Below, piece by piece: positions 1 through 6,699 of a DNA stretch of 8,645 nt. The position numbers and the translations under genes were made by a program. This DNA is from Candidatus Nitrotoga sp. CP45 (GTDB taxonomy: Bacteria; Bacteroidota; Bacteroidia; Flavobacteriales; Flavobacteriaceae): the NCBI GenBank assembly GCA_943329165.2, contig CALQCV020000071.1, forward strand, positions 1 to 8,645, read 5' to 3'. Position 1 is the first letter of the stretch; every line of letters begins with the position of its first letter. The notes beneath the pieces are model-generated. The model was not told where the DNA came from and ran no database searches. It was given only the letters and a program-made list of their open reading frames with translations.

Positions 1-98
1 AAAATGACATTTGGATTCTTTTCAATAATAGAATCGCCTAGTGTTTTGGCATGAGCTAAATAATTATTAGAACAAAGTGTAAAAACAACGGTTTTCAT
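1..98 (-). CDS. Probable glycosyltransferase, N-terminal fragment cut by window edge
   Basis: ATG at 98 opens a frame that runs to the left edge, giving 32 complete codons. The protein starts MKTVVFTLCSNNYLAHAKTL and continues GDSIIEKNPN, an opening strand and helix that I recognise from a group of Bacteroidota glycosyltransferases (GT8-like or related nucleotide-sugar transferases). It lies 25 nt after the preceding glycosyltransferase gene, on the same strand and presumably in the same operon. No catalytic motif lies within the fragment, so the family call depends on the N-terminus and context alone. Confidence 0.62.
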   Translation of the reverse strand, partial: MKTVVFTLCSNNYLAHAKTLGDSIIEKNPNVI

Positions 99-123
99 CG
101 ATTGATATTTATAAAAATTTATG

Positions 124-879
124 TTAAGAATTGATCAGACCATTTATAATCCTTTTGTAAAGGCTTCTGAAGGGTTGCATAAATAGAGGATAGTGACTTA
201 CCCGGAATAGATGTCCGTACTTTTGATGAATTTCATTTAAAAATGGATCCGAATTAGTCGCGCCTGTGGAAATTCCTCCCGCATTAAATACAGCTACAAT
301 AATATTTAAATAAGTAAAAGAAGTTTTTAACCTGCACTGAATATTTAAATCCCAATCAGCTACGATATGATAATTTAAATTATAAATTAATTTATTATCA
401 ATTAAAAAACTTCGACGATAAAAAATAGCTTGATGGCAGATGTTGCCTCTTAATAATCGTTGCAAGGTATATTTGCCATTATAAATTTGTCCGTCCTTAG
501 CCCAGCCAGCGTCTCCTTTAATAATAACATTTCCATACAAAACATTATTTTTTATTTTTTCGAGTTGATGGTAAACTTTTTGTAAAACATCTGCAGTATG
601 TAAATAATCGTCACTCCCTATAAAATAGAGCCATTGTCCACTTGATCTGGTTATTCCTTTGTTCATAGCATCATAAACACCTTTGTCTGGTTCGCTGTAT
701 ATTTTTAGGCGAATGTCATTATAGGATTCGGCGACAGCAATAGTATGATCTTTTGAGCCTCCATCCATAAGAACAATTTCAAAATCGGCAAACGTTTGTT
801 CTAAAATGCTATCCAGTGTTTCTTTTAAACTGGATTCAGAATTATACGTAGGAATAATAATTGAGAATGATGGATTCAA
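124..879 (-). CDS. Family 2 glycosyltransferase (WcaA-like), TTG start
   Basis: Single-domain GT-A glycosyltransferase of 251 residues, a common size. It opens with SIIIPTYNSE (6-15). The nucleotide site is MDGGSKDHT (38-46; D39, D44), then SEPDKGVYDAMNKG (62-75), typical of WcaA-like GT2 enzymes. GSDD (88-91) supplies the metal-binding acids, and ADWDL (174-178) the catalytic-base region after a HQAIFYRRS segment (149-157). TTG at 879 is the only sensible start: the gmd stop codon is in frame three codons upstream, and the first in-frame ATG would remove the first 37 residues of the fold. Placement just after gmd makes a GDP-fucose or GDP-mannose donor possible, but sequence does not decide this. 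The last residues are basic and hydrophobic (LYKRIINGLI), perhaps for membrane association. Confidence 0.93.
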   Translation of the reverse strand: MNPSFSIIIPTYNSESSLKETLDSILEQTFADFEIVLMDGGSKDHTIAVAESYNDIRLKIYSEPDKGVYDAMNKGITRSSGQWLYFIGSDDYLHTADVLQKVYHQLEKIKNNVLYGNVIIKGDAGWAKDGQIYNGKYTLQRLLRGNICHQAIFYRRSFLIDNKLIYNLNYHIVADWDLNIQCRLKTSFTYLNIIVAVFNAGGISTGATNSDPFLNEIHQKYGHLFRVSHYPLFMQPFRSLYKRIINGLINS

Positions 880-885
880 GAGATT

Positions 886-1947
886 TTATTCTAAAATTGT
901 TAAATCATTTATCATCATTTCTTTGACAAGCATAGGTAAATCATATTTTGGATGCCAATTTAATTTTTTATTAGCTTTTTCAGGATTCCCAATCAACAAA
1001 TCGACTTCAGTAGGTCGATAGTAATTTGGGTCAACCTTTACCACAATTTTTCCTATTTCCAATTGATATTTAGAATTAGCACATGCTATAACTTGTCCAA
1101 TTTCATTTTCATTTTCCCCCGAAAACTTTAATGCAATACCACATTCCGTAAAAGCCATTTTTAAAAAATCACGAACCGAAGTAGTTTTTCCTGTTGCTAT
1201 AACATAATCTTCTGGTGTCTCTTGTTGCAACATAAGCCACATGGCTTCAACATAATCTTTAGCATGTCCCCAATCACGTTGTGCATTCAGATTGCCCAAA
1301 TACAAACAATCCTGTTTTCCAGACACAATTCGGGCAATTGCCATCGTAATTTTTCGAGTTACAAATGTTTCTCCCCTACGCGGTGACTCATGATTAAATA
1401 AAATACCATTACAAGCATACATCCCATAAGCCTCTCTATAATTCTTTGTAATCCAAAAACCATAAATCTTAGCCACTCCATAAGGAGAACGAGGATAAAA
1501 TGGAGTAGTCTCAGATTGGGGAACTTCTTGAACCAAACCGTAAAGTTCAGAAGTTGAGGCCTGATAGATTCTAGTTTTTTGGGTTAACCCTAAAATTCGA
1601 ACCGCTTCCAAGATTCGAAGTGTCCCTATCCCGTCAACATTAGCTACATATTCAGGGGAGTCAAAACTCACTTTTACATGTGACATGGCACCCAAATTAT
1701 AAATTTCATCGGGCTGAACTTCTTGTATAATTCTTATAATGTTAGTCGAATCTGTTAAATCACCATAATGTAGTTTGAAATTTACATTTTTTTCATGTAA
1801 ATCCATATACAAATGGTCTATACGCTGCGTATTAAAAGACGAGGCTCTTCGTTTTATACCATGAACTTCATAACCTTTTTCTAATAACAACTCTGCTAAA
1901 TAAGAACCATCTTGTCCGGTAATCCCAGTAATCAATGCTAATTTCAT
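886..1947 (-). CDS. gmd: GDP-mannose 4,6-dehydratase
   Basis: Converts GDP-D-mannose to GDP-4-keto-6-deoxy-D-mannose, the substrate of the fucose synthase encoded just upstream. At 353 residues it is slightly shorter than the E. coli enzyme (373). The NADP-binding motif GITGQDG is at 8-14, followed by [16 protein letters not shown] (32-47). The catalytic set is T132 and E134 in STSELYG, Y156 and K160 in PYGVAK. The Gmd hallmark [16 protein letters not shown] is at 185-200 and [14 protein letters not shown] at 224-237; [10 protein letters not shown] closes the substrate site (309-318). Start ATG 1947 overlaps the fcl stop. The TAA stop is in the same frame as the following glycosyltransferase, with the TTG start two codons after the stop. 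GDP-mannose supply genes (manB, manC) are not in the window. Confidence 0.98.
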   Translation of the reverse strand: MKLALITGITGQDGSYLAELLLEKGYEVHGIKRRASSFNTQRIDHLYMDLHEKNVNFKLHYGDLTDSTNIIRIIQEVQPDEIYNLGAMSHVKVSFDSPEYVANVDGIGTLRILEAVRILGLTQKTRIYQASTSELYGLVQEVPQSETTPFYPRSPYGVAKIYGFWITKNYREAYGMYACNGILFNHESPRRGETFVTRKITMAIARIVSGKQDCLYLGNLNAQRDWGHAKDYVEAMWLMLQQETPEDYVIATGKTTSVRDFLKMAFTECGIALKFSGENENEIGQVIACANSKYQLEIGKIVVKVDPNYYRPTEVDLLIGNPEKANKKLNWHPKYDLPMLVKEMMINDLTILE

Positions 1948-2867
1948 ATTAAAAACTTTTGTTTATAAACAGTCTTTATTCCTTCTTTCAGATCAATAGT
2001 ATGTTGCCAACCTAAAGAATGTATTTTGGAAACTTCTAACAGTTTTCTTGGCGTTCCATTTGGTTTTGTAGTATCCCAAATAATTTCTCCTTCATAGCCT
2101 ACAACTTTTTTTATCATTGCAGCTAATTCCAAAATACTTATATCCGATCCTGTTCCTATATTAATAGGACCTGAGTCATTGTAAAATTTCATTAATGAAA
2201 AACATGCCTCTGCCAAATCATCCACATGTAAAAATTCACGCATAGGACTTCCATCTCCCCACAAAACTACTTCTTTAGCACCGGCAAGCTTTGCTTCATG
2301 AAACTTCCTAATTAAAGCAGGCAAAACATGCGAACTATTTAAGTCATAATTATCATTAGGACCATACAAGTTAGTGGGCATAGCTGAAATAAAATTACAG
2401 CCATACTGATTTCTATAGGCATCACACATCTTGATACCCGCAATTTTAGCGATAGCATAGGGCTCATTAGTAGGTTCCAAAAGCCCCGTTAGTAGAGATT
2501 CTTCTAATAAAGGTTGCTGCGCTAATTTAGGATAAATACAACTCGAACCTAAAAATAACAATTTCTTAACCCCGGTGAGATGAGCGTTATGAATAACATT
2601 ATTTTGTATCATCAAATTATCATACAAGAATTCAGCTCTATAAGTATTATTGGCTACAATTCCTCCGACTTTGGCCGCCGCCAAAAACACATAATCTGGG
2701 CGCTCTGTTTCAAAAAAAGTTTTTACTGCAAGTGAGTCTCGCAAATCAAGTTCTTTGGAAGATTTTAAGACAAAATTTTTATAATCTTTTTGAAGTAGTT
2801 TTCTGTGTATTGCACTACCTACCATACCTTTGTGCCCTGCTATGTATATTTTAGAATTTGATTTCAT
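1944..2867 (-). CDS. fcl: GDP-L-fucose synthase (GDP-4-keto-6-deoxymannose 3,5-epimerase-4-reductase)
   Basis: Converts GDP-4-keto-6-deoxy-D-mannose to GDP-L-fucose with NADPH, in the cytoplasm. Length is 307 residues from ATG 2867, close to the usual 310-320. The extended-SDR cofactor motif GHKGMVG is at 11-17. The catalytic Ser lies in FLGSSCIYP (S108 or S109), with Y137 and K141 in YAIAK. C110 and H180 match the Cys and His of the Escherichia coli enzyme that carry out epimerisation. [13 protein letters not shown] (164-176) and [15 protein letters not shown] (203-217) are characteristic. A TTG at 2879 would extend the frame by four residues, but the ATG is preferred and leaves a 12-nt gap after the DUF115 gene. 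The stop overlaps the gmd start by 4 nt (ATGA), so the two pathway enzymes are coupled. Confidence 0.96.
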   Translation of the reverse strand: MKSNSKIYIAGHKGMVGSAIHRKLLQKDYKNFVLKSSKELDLRDSLAVKTFFETERPDYVFLAAAKVGGIVANNTYRAEFLYDNLMIQNNVIHNAHLTGVKKLLFLGSSCIYPKLAQQPLLEESLLTGLLEPTNEPYAIAKIAGIKMCDAYRNQYGCNFISAMPTNLYGPNDNYDLNSSHVLPALIRKFHEAKLAGAKEVVLWGDGSPMREFLHVDDLAEACFSLMKFYNDSGPINIGTGSDISILELAAMIKKVVGYEGEIIWDTTKPNGTPRKLLEVSKIHSLGWQHTIDLKEGIKTVYKQKFLI

Positions 2868-2879
2868 TTTCAATAGCAA

Positions 2880-3698
2880 CTAAATTACTTTCTTATTTGC
2901 TTTTTCTAAAGCATCTTTAAAATCTATCTTTTGAAAAATATTTAATTTTCCATCTATAGTTGCATCGTAAATATTTCTTCCAAAAGCATGAAATTGATGT
3001 CTTGCTAAAGAATACGATGCTTCATTTCCCTCTAAATCAGCTAGATGCCATTGCATTCCCTTAAAATAATCAGGATGAAAGTGATTTACATCATCGCCTT
3101 TAAATTCTTGTTGCTCATTAGGATTTCCACTTTGCTGAAAATTATGGTCAACTCCGACCAAAAACACATTTTTAAAACCCATAAAAAAAGCTATTTGCAT
3201 TGCCACATAAGTAACGGTATATCCCTCATTAATTTTTTCGAGAATAGAATGATGAAATGTCCAAGATCCAGAAGTATTAATTTTTAAAATTTTATTTTTA
3301 TCATAAGTAAATTTTTTACTGCCATGAAAGGATAAAAAACTAGGACAATTGAATACATTTTTTTGTAACACCTCATCAATTTGTTCAATTACTAAAGGAT
3401 TAACTGCAACATGATATGATAGCTGCAGTTTGTGACTATCAAAAATCAAATGAATTTTATTCAACCCAAAAACATGGTAATCATTTAACAAACTCAAATT
3501 AGTTTTATTTAACGATGGACCATTTCCGATAATAAAACAATCTTCACCTTCATGTTTATTTTTGTATTTTATTAAATAGGGCCTCCAATTTATAAACCAA
3601 TCTAAATAACTAGCATTGTTATAATATTGAATTGGTAAACCAAGTTTTCTATACTTTAAAAACCATTTTACGAGATTAATTATTGATCTAACTTTCAT
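2880..3698 (-). CDS. DUF115/MptE-like Rossmann protein, possible glycosyltransferase (GT42-like)
   Basis: 272-residue protein resembling the DUF115 family (often annotated 6-hydroxymethylpterin pyrophosphokinase MptE-like), common in surface-glycan loci. Visible: CFIIGNGPSLN (54-64), FGLN (77-80), a long helix-strand pair ending FLVGVDHNF (179-187), NHFHPDYF (205-212), then SLARHQ (230-235). From memory of Campylobacter CstII, GNGPSL, a downstream Asn and a His after the G-x-D strand also occur in GT42 sialyltransferases; N59, N80 and H206 or H208 would correspond. With a CMP-sugar synthase in the same operon, a CMP-donor transferase is plausible, though pterin metabolism is not supported by any neighbour. 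No signal peptide or membrane segment stands out. ATG 3698 follows eight A residues, 5 nt after the SDR stop. It is markedly AT-rich (about 28% G+C over 2881-3360). The family call is reasonable; the function is uncertain. Confidence 0.75.
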   Translation of the reverse strand: MKVRSIINLVKWFLKYRKLGLPIQYYNNASYLDWFINWRPYLIKYKNKHEGEDCFIIGNGPSLNKTNLSLLNDYHVFGLNKIHLIFDSHKLQLSYHVAVNPLVIEQIDEVLQKNVFNCPSFLSFHGSKKFTYDKNKILKINTSGSWTFHHSILEKINEGYTVTYVAMQIAFFMGFKNVFLVGVDHNFQQSGNPNEQQEFKGDDVNHFHPDYFKGMQWHLADLEGNEASYSLARHQFHAFGRNIYDATIDGKLNIFQKIDFKDALEKANKKVI

Positions 3699-3703
3699 TT
3701 TTT

Positions 3704-4435
3704 TTATAAATCCATTAATACATTACTAATACCACCATCAATTTGTATATTAGTTCCATTTATAAAACCTAATCCGTCTTCTGCTAAAAGTAATGCTAAT
3801 TTAGAAACTTCTGCAGGTTTTCCTATTCTTTGCGAGGGATGTAATTCGTTTAACTTTTGCACCTTTGTACTGTCATTATCAAATCCTTCGTGCAACATAG
3901 GTGTATCTATAGCAGCAGGACTAATCGAATTTACTCTTACTTTCCCTTGTAAATCCACACTCATACTTTTTGTTAATCCAACTAAAGCACTTTTTGATGT
4001 GGCATAAGCAACAAATCTCTTTTTAGTCAACTGCTCATGAATACTCGCAATATTAATAATACTACCTTTTACTTTTTCTAAACGAGTTAAGAAAAACTGA
4101 CTTAATAAGAGTGGACCTGTTAGGTTTACATTAAATGTTTGATTCCAGTCGTCTAATTGCACTTCTTCTAGACTGCCCAATATTTGAACAGCTGCATTAT
4201 TTATCAAAACATCCAAATGCGGCACTCGTTGGTTAAACAGTTCATGCATTTGAATTCGATAAGTTGTATTTGCACAATATTGGTTTAAATCGAAGTTTAA
4301 AAACAAATCGCAAAATTCAGGAGGAGTTTCTTTAATATCTAAACCTATTACAAAATAGCCATGTTCTTTAAATGCCTTAGCTAATCCGCTGCCAATCCCT
4401 CCTAAAACACCTGTGATAAGTACTTTCTTTTGCAT
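3704..4435 (-). CDS. Short-chain dehydrogenase/reductase (SDR), classical type
   Basis: Classical SDR of 243 residues, normal for the family. The cofactor motif TGVLGGIG is at 8-15; D34 after the second strand favours NAD(H) over NADP(H). NNAA is at 79-82, the catalytic Ser at S131 (NIASIH), and the catalytic Tyr and Lys at Y144 and K148 (YATSK). A PAAIDTPM segment (173-180) follows, and the C-terminal INGTNIQIDGG (225-235) is typical. The start ATG overlaps the hydroxyacid dehydrogenase stop by 1 nt (TAATG), so the two oxidoreductases are probably made together. Substrate is unknown; SDRs beside NeuA-like genes occur in other glycan loci, and an oxidation or epimerising redox step on a sugar acid is my inference. 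Confidence 0.92.
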   Translation of the reverse strand: MQKKVLITGVLGGIGSGLAKAFKEHGYFVIGLDIKETPPEFCDLFLNFDLNQYCANTTYRIQMHELFNQRVPHLDVLINNAAVQILGSLEEVQLDDWNQTFNVNLTGPLLLSQFFLTRLEKVKGSIINIASIHEQLTKKRFVAYATSKSALVGLTKSMSVDLQGKVRVNSISPAAIDTPMLHEGFDNDSTKVQKLNELHPSQRIGKPAEVSKLALLLAEDGLGFINGTNIQIDGGISNVLMDL

Positions 4436-5373
4436 TACTTAATATTTAAAAACCCAAATAATAATTCAATTGCTTTATAACTTGCCCTGCTTACTCCTTC
4501 AATGGTATTAGAACCATTATGTGTTCCAAAAATACATTGTTCAAATTTTTTTAATGGGTTATCAGTCTGCAATGGCTCGATCTCAAACACATCCAATGCT
4601 GCAGCTGTTACTTTACCACTTTGCAATGCAACAATTAAGTCTGTCTCATTAATCAACGGTCCTCTTGCTACATTAACTATTCTAACACCATCTTTCATTA
4701 AAGTAATGCTATCTTTATTAATCATGTGCCTGCTACTTGCAGTTAAAGCACAGGTTAAAACAATAAAATCAGCTTCTTCAATTCTCGCAGGAAAACTTAA
4801 AATGGAATGAGCTCCAACTTCTGCTGCCGTGCATGTAACAAATGGATCGTATGCATTAATTGTTACATCAAACCCACTTAACCTTTTTACAGTTTCCCGG
4901 CCAATATCGCCTAAACCAATTACAGCAACTGTTTTGCCAGCAACACTCATACCCGATGGCTTTATCCAGTTGCCGTTTCTTACTTCTCTGTCAATCAAAT
5001 AACTTTCTCTGGCTAATCCAAGTAAATATGCCATTGCTAAGTCGGCTACTTCTCCACCAAACATTTGTGGCGTATTGCTGATAGGTATTCCCAAATCTTT
5101 ACAAGCATCAAAGTCAACATTATCAACACCAACACCCCATTTTACTGCTACTTTTAATTTACCGATTTTACCGGCTTCAAATACCTTTCTTGTTGCAGGG
5201 TCATCACCAATAATCCAGGCGTCTGCAGTTGGGACTAATTCAATTAATTCATCTTCTGTTAATAATTGTACAACATTAGGTGTAATCAACTCTATATTTT
5301 TTGCGGTAAATATATGCCTGAAATCTTCTATTCTTCTCAGCATTGGCGGACATGTAATTAATACTTTCATCAT
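4435..5373 (-). CDS. D-2-hydroxyacid dehydrogenase, phosphoglycerate dehydrogenase-like
   Basis: NAD(P)-dependent oxidoreductase interconverting a 2-hydroxyacid and a 2-oxoacid. Numbered from ATG 5373 it has 312 residues, the short form without the ACT regulatory domain of classical SerA. The substrate-domain motif KWGVGVDNVD is at 78-87. The dinucleotide fold shows GLGDIG (153-158) with D176 at the end of the second strand. The catalytic triad appears intact: R237 in NVARGP, E266 in DVFEIEP, H285 in GTHNGSNT, where the family more often has TPH. Three start candidates lie in a row: TTG 5376, ATG 5373, ATG 5370. ATG 5373 overlaps the upstream TGA by 1 nt. The TAA stop overlaps the SDR start by 1 nt. 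Position between a cytidylyltransferase and an SDR argues for a role in making the CMP-linked residue rather than serine. Confidence 0.92.
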   Translation of the reverse strand: MMKVLITCPPMLRRIEDFRHIFTAKNIELITPNVVQLLTEDELIELVPTADAWIIGDDPATRKVFEAGKIGKLKVAVKWGVGVDNVDFDACKDLGIPISNTPQMFGGEVADLAMAYLLGLARESYLIDREVRNGNWIKPSGMSVAGKTVAVIGLGDIGRETVKRLSGFDVTINAYDPFVTCTAAEVGAHSILSFPARIEEADFIVLTCALTASSRHMINKDSITLMKDGVRIVNVARGPLINETDLIVALQSGKVTAAALDVFEIEPLQTDNPLKKFEQCIFGTHNGSNTIEGVSRASYKAIELLFGFLNIK

Positions 5374-6056
5374 CAATTATTTAAACCGTTAACCTCTTTA
5401 TATAAAAATTCAGCCACTTTAAAATTCAATTCGACATCTATATCCTGAGCCTCAATCTCAGGCATTTCAAATAAATAAGGTCGGTCTCCAATTCTGTTAT
5501 GTTTTCTTACTAATATTTCTTTTGAAAATAAATACATACAGGAGTTCTCTTCAAATACGGGCGGTAAATCCTGTGTCCTTAAAAGAATATTTTGATTATG
5601 GTTTATTGGACGTGCTAAAACATCCCAATAACGGACATTCTTTTTCGTAACCGAAAATAATGTATCATACATTGGATACTGAGACAAAAACATTTGTATT
5701 CCTAATTCAATGGTAACCGAACTAAGTAATGGATTAGTGCTATGAGTCTGCAAATAAAAATCTGCCGACACTTGATTGATTATATTCATTAATACATCAT
5801 TCATAGCTATACTGCCATCTCTTAGATGCTCTGGTCGTTCTAAAATTTTAACTGTTGGGAAATGTTTTTTTGTCATTTCAATTACTATTGGACTATCCGT
5901 ATCTATAACTACAACTGTTATGGATGGACAGGACAATAAACTTTCTATTACATGAAAGTATAATGGTTTTCCAGCAAAATCTCTATAATTCTTTCCGGGC
6001 ACTCTTTCACTGGAATGCCTCATCGGCACCAAAGCCGCGATAGTGTAATCAGCCAT
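5373..6056 (-). CDS. NeuA-like CMP-sugar cytidylyltransferase (acylneuraminate cytidylyltransferase family)
   Basis: Expected to transfer CMP from CTP to an acidic sugar or related acid, as NeuA and KdsB do, giving a CMP-activated donor in the cytoplasm. The 227-residue length is normal. The nucleotide-binding loop is PMRHSSERVPGKN (11-23; R13, R18, K22), then GKPL (29-32). A strand with DTDSP is at 52-56. The usual QxTSPLR segment is altered to QTHSTNPLL (103-111). ENSCMYLF (170-177) aligns with the family's N-x-A-x-Y strand. The metal-binding DID motif is retained (D205, D207 in EAQDIDVELNF), with N211 where an Asp often follows. The substrate need not be sialic acid: no NeuB-, NeuC- or KdsA-like gene is in the window. 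The stop codon overlaps the next start by 1 nt (TGATG), implying translational coupling with the hydroxyacid dehydrogenase. Confidence 0.88.
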   Translation of the reverse strand: MADYTIAALVPMRHSSERVPGKNYRDFAGKPLYFHVIESLLSCPSITVVVIDTDSPIVIEMTKKHFPTVKILERPEHLRDGSIAMNDVLMNIINQVSADFYLQTHSTNPLLSSVTIELGIQMFLSQYPMYDTLFSVTKKNVRYWDVLARPINHNQNILLRTQDLPPVFEENSCMYLFSKEILVRKHNRIGDRPYLFEMPEIEAQDIDVELNFKVAEFLYKEVNGLNN

Positions 6057-6063
6057 AAGTTAT

Positions 6064-6696
6064 TTATTTTTTTAAAATTGCTCTAACTGGAGAACCTTCT
6101 AATCCTTCTAATTTTAAAGGCAAACAAATTAAATCGTACCAACCAGTTTCAACGTATTCTAAATTAAGGGTTTCTACAATTACCACCTCATTTTGCAATA
6201 AAATCTGATGAGTTTCAGGGCCATCGTGAAAACGCTGAATGGATAAATAGTCAATTCCAATTAAATGAATACCTCTATCTATAACCCATTGTGCTCCTGT
6301 CACATCAATACTGCTAAAATCTTCCTGGAATTCTGTTAAACCCTGCTCCCAATAAAACTGATTATCTGTTTTCAACAAAAGTTTGGTACAGTTTGCAGGA
6401 ATATTAGCATTGTCCAAATCGGTTGCAGTAATACTTTTTATGCCTCTTATTTCTACAACATAAGTTTTACCTATCAACTTATTCAAATCCATTTCATGAA
6501 TGGCTTTAGACTTGTGAACAAAATGCAAGGGAGCATCTAAATGTGTTCCTAAATGAGAGTCGCTGGTGAACGATGATAAATTATTGGTCTCAATTGGCAT
6601 CAGCATATGCCACTTTGCTTCAAAGCCAATACTACCATGCCATTTGGGTAACCTGGACGAAATAGGATAAGTGATATCTATATATACATTTTCCAT
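6064..6696 (-). CDS. Cyclase-family (kynurenine formamidase-like) metal-dependent hydrolase
   Basis: Member of the cyclase family (PF04199), whose known members are metal-dependent amide or lactone hydrolases such as the kynurenine formamidase KynB. At 210 residues it has normal family length. The signature HLGTHLDAPLHF spans 48-59 with metal-ligand candidates H48, H52 and D54; H58 follows. Further conserved positions are GIDYLSI (147-153), H163, E175 in the IVETL strand, and the C-terminal LPLKLEGLEGSPVRA (192-206). The active site therefore looks complete. No tryptophan-catabolism gene is nearby. It lies 3 nt after the upstream GT2 gene and 7 nt before the cytidylyltransferase gene, so a role in making or trimming an N-acylated or lactonised sugar acid is a reasonable inference, not a demonstration. 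ATG start at 6696 without a Shine-Dalgarno sequence. Confidence 0.88.
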   Translation of the reverse strand: MENVYIDITYPISSRLPKWHGSIGFEAKWHMLMPIETNNLSSFTSDSHLGTHLDAPLHFVHKSKAIHEMDLNKLIGKTYVVEIRGIKSITATDLDNANIPANCTKLLLKTDNQFYWEQGLTEFQEDFSSIDVTGAQWVIDRGIHLIGIDYLSIQRFHDGPETHQILLQNEVVIVETLNLEYVETGWYDLICLPLKLEGLEGSPVRAILKK

Positions 6697-6699
6697 TGA

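Noticed and set aside
99..123. 25-nt gap between the last two genes as a promoter
   Set aside because: It is AT-rich but lacks a convincing spaced pair of promoter elements, and the gene order suggests continuation of the operon.
806..1021. Plus-strand open frame of 71 codons
   Set aside because: It lies opposite the GT2/gmd junction and the gmd 3' end, both strongly supported; the peptide has no recognisable feature.
3045..3287. Plus-strand open frame of 80 codons
   Set aside because: It lies antisense inside the DUF115 gene, whose motifs are clear; low-complexity AT-driven composition.
3698..3705. Eight-base T run (A run on the coding strand) as a terminator or slippage site
   Set aside because: No hairpin precedes it, and it sits immediately before a start codon where A-rich leaders are normal for Bacteroidota.
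4502..5392. Three plus-strand open frames (4502-4810, 4860-5081, 5075-5392)
   Set aside because: All are antisense to the intact hydroxyacid dehydrogenase gene and lack family-like sequence.
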